From: Chitinophaga lutea
GTDB lineage: Bacteria > Bacteroidota > Bacteroidia > Chitinophagales > Chitinophagaceae
DNA length: 64,000 bases
NCBI RefSeq assembly: GCF_003813775.1
Contig: NZ_RPDH01000002.1
Location: 2,046,001-2,110,000, forward strand
Direction of reading: 5' to 3'
The position numbers and the translations under genes are program-made. A model generated the notes under the pieces. It searched no databases. It worked only from the letters and a program-made list of their open reading frames with translations, and was not told the DNA's origin. Positions 61,240-64,000 of this stretch are shown here, one piece after another (position 1 is the first letter of the stretch; the number at the start of each line of letters is the position of its first letter).

Positions 61240-61496
61240 TATACCAACTCTTTTTGTTTAACACGGGCAATTACGTAATCATAGAAATCCTGGAAGGTAA
61301 CAATACCCTGGAAGTCTTCAGGCTTCACTTTGAACCCGAAATTACTTTCAATGGCCACCACCAGGTCTATATAGTCCAGGCTATCCAGCTCCAGGGTAGC
61401 CTTGAGGTCTGCCCCGGGGGTTATGCTTTCCGGAGCAACTTCAAATTCCTCCGCCAGAAAAGCGTTCGTTTTTTTGATAATGTCGTTAATTTCCAT
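61239..61496 (-). CDS. acyl carrier protein 2 of the pigment cluster
   Basis: 85 residues, the usual ACP size. The phosphopantetheine serine is S39 in LELDSLDYIDLV. The second ACP could be reserved for chain extension and the first for the aryl starter; sequence does not decide. The upstream gap of 119 bases holds a possible promoter. Confidence 0.93.
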   Translation of the reverse strand: MEINDIIKKTNAFLAEEFEVAPESITPGADLKATLELDSLDYIDLVVAIESNFGFKVKPEDFQGIVTFQDFYDYVIARVKQKELV

Positions 61497-61573
61497 AAAA
61501 AGTGTGTTCCAGATATAGGTTGATTCAACAATTCAGCATTTCCCGTTCTCTGCGTTTATGGGGCGTGCTCCGG

Positions 61574-61581
61574 CAAAATTA
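61574..61581 (-). promoter_or_regulatory. possible internal promoter (-7 box) before ACP 2
   Basis: CAAAATTA (minus strand TAATTTTG) fits TAnnTTTG and lies 78 bases before the ACP start, in the largest gap inside the cluster apart from the repeat at 63.7 kb. No -33 TTTG at suitable spacing was found. Confidence 0.4.
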
Positions 61582-61615
61582 TACAAAATCCCTTACAGGA
61601 CGTTCATATAAGGAT

Positions 61616-62836
61616 TTACTGCCATTTCCGCACCACGAGGGAGGAGTTTGTACCTCCAAAACCAAAAGAATTAGACAAAAATATATTAAAATTTTTATTA
61701 ATTGTATTGGTAACGATATTTAATTTGGCGGAATCCTCGTCGGGGTTCTCAAAATTAATGTTGGGGGCAATGAAATCGTGCTGCATCATCAGCATGGAAT
61801 ACACGATTTCGCTGGCGCCGGCCATCCAGCATTCGTGCCCGGTCATGCTTTTGGTGGAGCTCACGGGGGTATGCGAACTGCCGAACACCGCATCGATGGC
61901 CCTGGCCTCGCTGGCGTCGCCGGCGGGGGTGGAAGTGGCGTGGGCATTGATGTAGCCGATGTCTTTGGCCTGCAGGCCGGATTCTCTCAGCGCCATTTCG
62001 AGGGAGCGCATGGGGCCCTCCACGCTGGGGTTGCTGATATGGGCGCCGTTGCTGGAAAACCCGTATCCCAGCACTTCGCCGAGAATGGGCGCGCCGCGGC
62101 GCTGGGCGGATTCGAGGCTTTCGAGGATAACGGTGGCCGCCCCGCCGCTGGGCACCAGCCCGTCGCGGTCACGGTCGAACGGGCGCGACGCTTTGGCGGG
62201 CTCGTTTTCCCGCACGGAAAAGGCGGCAATGGCGTCGAAATTGCCCATCGCGTATTTATTCACTTCCTGCGCGCCGCCGCAGATCACGGCATCCTGTAAA
62301 CCATTGCGGATAAACATATAGCCGAGGCCGATGGCATGGCTGCCGCTGGCACAGGCGGCGCTCACGCTGAAATTGACGCCTTTGAGCTTGAAAATCGTGG
62401 CCAGGTTCATGTTCACGGTGGAGTTCATGGTCTGGAACACGGAGCCGGAGCCCACCAGCATGGTATCGTGCTTTTCACGGATGATGTCGGTGGCTTCAAT
62501 GGTGGGTTTGGCGGAACTGTCGTTGCCGAACAGCAGCCCCACCTCGCGGCTGTCGAGATAATCCTGGTCCATCTTCGCGTTGGCGAGGGCTTCGCGGGTC
62601 GACATATAGGCATATTCCGCCTGCTCCGGCATCATCAGCCGGGCGCGGCGGTCGAGCAGGCCCTTCAGTTCCGGCCGGGGCAGAGCGCCCGTCAGCCCGG
62701 AACGGTACCCGAAATCCTTCCGCTCCGCATCCAGCACAATACCGGAACGGCCGCGGAACAACGACTCGCGTACTTCCTCGAGGTCCTTGCCGATGCAGGA
62801 ATAAATACCAATGCCTGTTATCACTACTCTGTTCAT
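61616..62836 (-). CDS. 3-oxoacyl-ACP synthase (ketosynthase), FabF-like
   Basis: 406 residues with the complete triad: C162 in VSAACASGSHAIG, His in NAHATSTPAGD and His in STKSMTGHECWMAG. The length and motifs are close to FabF/FabB. It is the first ketosynthase of the transcript and may begin or drive polyene extension. It ends with the typical NSFGFGGTNSSLVV block. Confidence 0.94.
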   Translation of the reverse strand: MNRVVITGIGIYSCIGKDLEEVRESLFRGRSGIVLDAERKDFGYRSGLTGALPRPELKGLLDRRARLMMPEQAEYAYMSTREALANAKMDQDYLDSREVGLLFGNDSSAKPTIEATDIIREKHDTMLVGSGSVFQTMNSTVNMNLATIFKLKGVNFSVSAACASGSHAIGLGYMFIRNGLQDAVICGGAQEVNKYAMGNFDAIAAFSVRENEPAKASRPFDRDRDGLVPSGGAATVILESLESAQRRGAPILGEVLGYGFSSNGAHISNPSVEGPMRSLEMALRESGLQAKDIGYINAHATSTPAGDASEARAIDAVFGSSHTPVSSTKSMTGHECWMAGASEIVYSMLMMQHDFIAPNINFENPDEDSAKLNIVTNTINKNFNIFLSNSFGFGGTNSSLVVRKWQ

Positions 62837-62917
62837 GTGCTTTAAGTCTTAATTGCCGCTCATATGCATGCGGGCCCAACAATTATTGAAACGAACTTTC
62901 CGGCAGCCACCCCTATA

Positions 62918-63649
62918 TCAGGAATACAGCCCGCCGTTGATATTCAGCACTTCTCCCGTAATGTAGGAGGCTCCTTTCGACGCAAAGAAAGAAACGGCTT
63001 CGGCCACTTCTTCCGCCGTACCGAAACGCTGCATGGGCACCATGGCCGACAGTTCCTTCTCGGGCAATCCTTCCGTCATATCGGTTTTGATGAAGCCGGG
63101 GGCAATGGCGTTCACGGTCACGTTCCGTTTGGCCACTTCCTGGGCCAGCGCCTTGGTAGCCCCGATGAGACCGGCCTTGGCGGCGCTGTAGTTCACCTGC
63201 CCGGGCGTCCCTTTCAGGCCGGAGAGCGACACCATGTTGATGATACGGCCGTAACGCTTCAGCAGCATCCCGGTGAGCACCTGCTTGGTGACATAAAAAA
63301 AGCCGTCGAGGCTCGATTCCAGCACGCCTTTCCACTTTTCGGAGCTCATCTGGAACATCATCATATCTTCCCGGATGCCGGCGTTGTTCACCAGCACCTC
63401 GATCTGTTTGTCTTTATTGGCTTCTATCCACGCGCCCAGCACCTGCTGCACCTCATCTTCCTTGCCTACATTGAACTGCAGCAACGTACCATCCGACCCC
63501 TTGGCCTTCACGGCCGCGAGCGTTTCCTCGGCAGCCGCCGTATTGCCTTTGTAATTGATCAGGATATGGTATCCCTGTTCCGCCAGTTTAATACATACCG
63601 CCCTGCCTATTCCCCGGGAACCGCCTGTTATCAATGCGCATTTCATCAC
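62918..63649 (-). CDS. 3-oxoacyl-ACP reductase, FabG-like SDR
   Basis: 243 residues, short-chain dehydrogenase fold. The NADP loop is TGGSRGIGRA (8-17), the NNAG motif is at 88-91 and the catalytic residues are S141, Y154 and K158 (YSAAK). It reduces the 3-oxo group in each extension cycle. Position in the pigment cluster suggests a dedicated copy and not the housekeeping FabG. Confidence 0.92.
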   Translation of the reverse strand: MMKCALITGGSRGIGRAVCIKLAEQGYHILINYKGNTAAAEETLAAVKAKGSDGTLLQFNVGKEDEVQQVLGAWIEANKDKQIEVLVNNAGIREDMMMFQMSSEKWKGVLESSLDGFFYVTKQVLTGMLLKRYGRIINMVSLSGLKGTPGQVNYSAAKAGLIGATKALAQEVAKRNVTVNAIAPGFIKTDMTEGLPEKELSAMVPMQRFGTAEEVAEAVSFFASKGASYITGEVLNINGGLYS

Positions 63650-63760
63650 TTATTTGTCTTTTTATTGGTCGAATGGCACCTTCGGTGTCATCTGTGGTTA
63701 TTTGTCTTGTTTATCGGCCAGATGGTACCTGGCGGGTTCATCCGTAGTTGTTTGATTTGT
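63650..63760. repeat. degenerate tandem repeat, about 2.2 copies of 48-50 bases
   Basis: Unit 1 (63650-63697) and unit 2 (63698-63747) both open with TTATTTGTCTT and share ATGGnACCT and TCATCnGT blocks. A third partial copy (TTGTTTGATTTG) begins at 63748. It fills most of the 146-base gap between the ammonia-lyase-like gene and fabG and reaches the fabG start. Confidence 0.75.
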
Positions 63761-63795
63761 CAGGTCCCGGTTGCTGCTTCGTTTATCCCGCTGCG

Positions 63796-64000
63796 TTACT
63801 GTACGGAGCTCTTCTGCCGTTTGCCGGTTTTCGTTTCGGTTACAACGGAAGGTTCGTTCCGCATCAGGTATGCCTTGATCCGCTGTACGTCGGCGTAACG
63901 GGGAGCGTCGTCTATAAATTTAGGGAAAATCGCCCGTACGTCCTGGTAGATCCTGCGGGAGAAACCGGCCAGCTTATCCTGACAGTTCAGGTAATCCACG
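63796..64000 (-). CDS. probable aromatic amino acid ammonia-lyase, C-terminal end only
   Basis: The last 67 residues of a gene that starts beyond the right edge. The segment SRRIYQDVRAIFPKFIDDAPRY followed by ADVQRIKAYL fits the C-terminal helices of the histidine/tyrosine ammonia-lyase family (pattern Y..VR..P..D.DR...D), and a tyrosine ammonia-lyase opens known flexirubin clusters. The catalytic MIO motif (ASG) is outside the window, so the call rests on a short match plus context. The Lys- and Ser-rich tail (TKTGKRQKSSVQ) is probably disordered. Confidence 0.55.
   Translation of the reverse strand, partial: VDYLNCQDKLAGFSRRIYQDVRAIFPKFIDDAPRYADVQRIKAYLMRNEPSVVTETKTGKRQKSSVQ

Overview
The window looks like chromosome from a member of the Bacteroidota, most likely a Chitinophaga-like member of the Chitinophagaceae. 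Four things point there: two SusC/SusD outer-membrane pairs, a secreted protein with a type IX secretion (T9SS) type B C-terminal domain, promoter -7 boxes of the TAnnTTTG type with almost no Shine-Dalgarno sequences, and a large flexirubin / aryl-polyene pigment cluster. No rRNA, tRNA, CRISPR array, insertion sequence or prophage was seen. All assignments come from reading the translations; no database search was run.

Layout. (1) 1-6.1 kb: sugar salvage. A NahK-like sugar kinase (cut by the left edge) overlaps a sugar nucleotidyltransferase. Divergent to them are a GH29 alpha-L-fucosidase, a GH20 beta-hexosaminidase and a PLP-dependent deaminase. (2) 6.1-18.8 kb: mostly core genes (lipB, an rluD-type pseudouridine synthase, def, ruvX, a UbiA/MqnP-type prenyltransferase, a SpoU methylase, mutS). 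Mixed in are a T9SS cargo protein, a secreted unknown and an ECF sigma/anti-sigma pair. (3) 19.1-26.1 kb: a SusD/SusC pair and a LacI-type regulator, with three matching palindromic operators. (4) 26.5-34.9 kb: an AraC regulator, then a second SusC/SusD pair under a complete ECF sigma - FecR - STN-SusC surface-signalling cascade. (5) 35.1-39.7 kb: an SPFH membrane protein with a small ribbon-helix-helix protein, an M1 peptidase with a HupE-like membrane protein, and a DUF6702-like protein.

(6) 39.9-64.0 kb, all on the minus strand and tightly overlapped: about 24 genes that read as a flexirubin / aryl-polyene cluster running off the right edge. From upstream (right) to downstream (left) they are a probable aromatic amino acid ammonia-lyase C-terminus, FabG, ketosynthase, ACP, LpxL-like acyltransferase, hotdog dehydratase, secreted unknown, thioesterase, ketosynthase, O-methyltransferase, halogenase-like flavoprotein, half-size ketosynthase, ACP, ketosynthase, chain-length-factor-like protein, deacetylase, LolA-like carrier, lipoprotein, second dehydratase, glycosyltransferase-DUF2062 fusion, exporter-acyltransferase-methyltransferase fusion, carotenoid-isomerase-like oxidoreductase, C45-type acyltransferase, AcpS and a PaaK-like adenylating enzyme. 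The expected logic is this: the lyase makes 4-coumarate, the adenylating enzyme loads it on an ACP, ketosynthases, FabG and dehydratases extend it to a polyene, tailoring enzymes methylate and perhaps chlorinate the ring, and LolA, lipoprotein and MMPL functions carry the product to the outer membrane. The dialkylresorcinol genes (darA/darB) that complete a flexirubin are not in the window.

The least expected signals are non-coding. Degenerate partial copies of gene 3' ends sit just past the stop codons of the T9SS cargo gene (10.8-11.0 kb) and the second ECF sigma gene (34.0-34.4 kb), and a further tandem repeat lies in the pigment cluster (63.65 kb). A clean promoter/operator (TTTG-N19-TAAATTTG followed at once by two 8-bp palindromes) controls the SPFH/ribbon-helix-helix operon.
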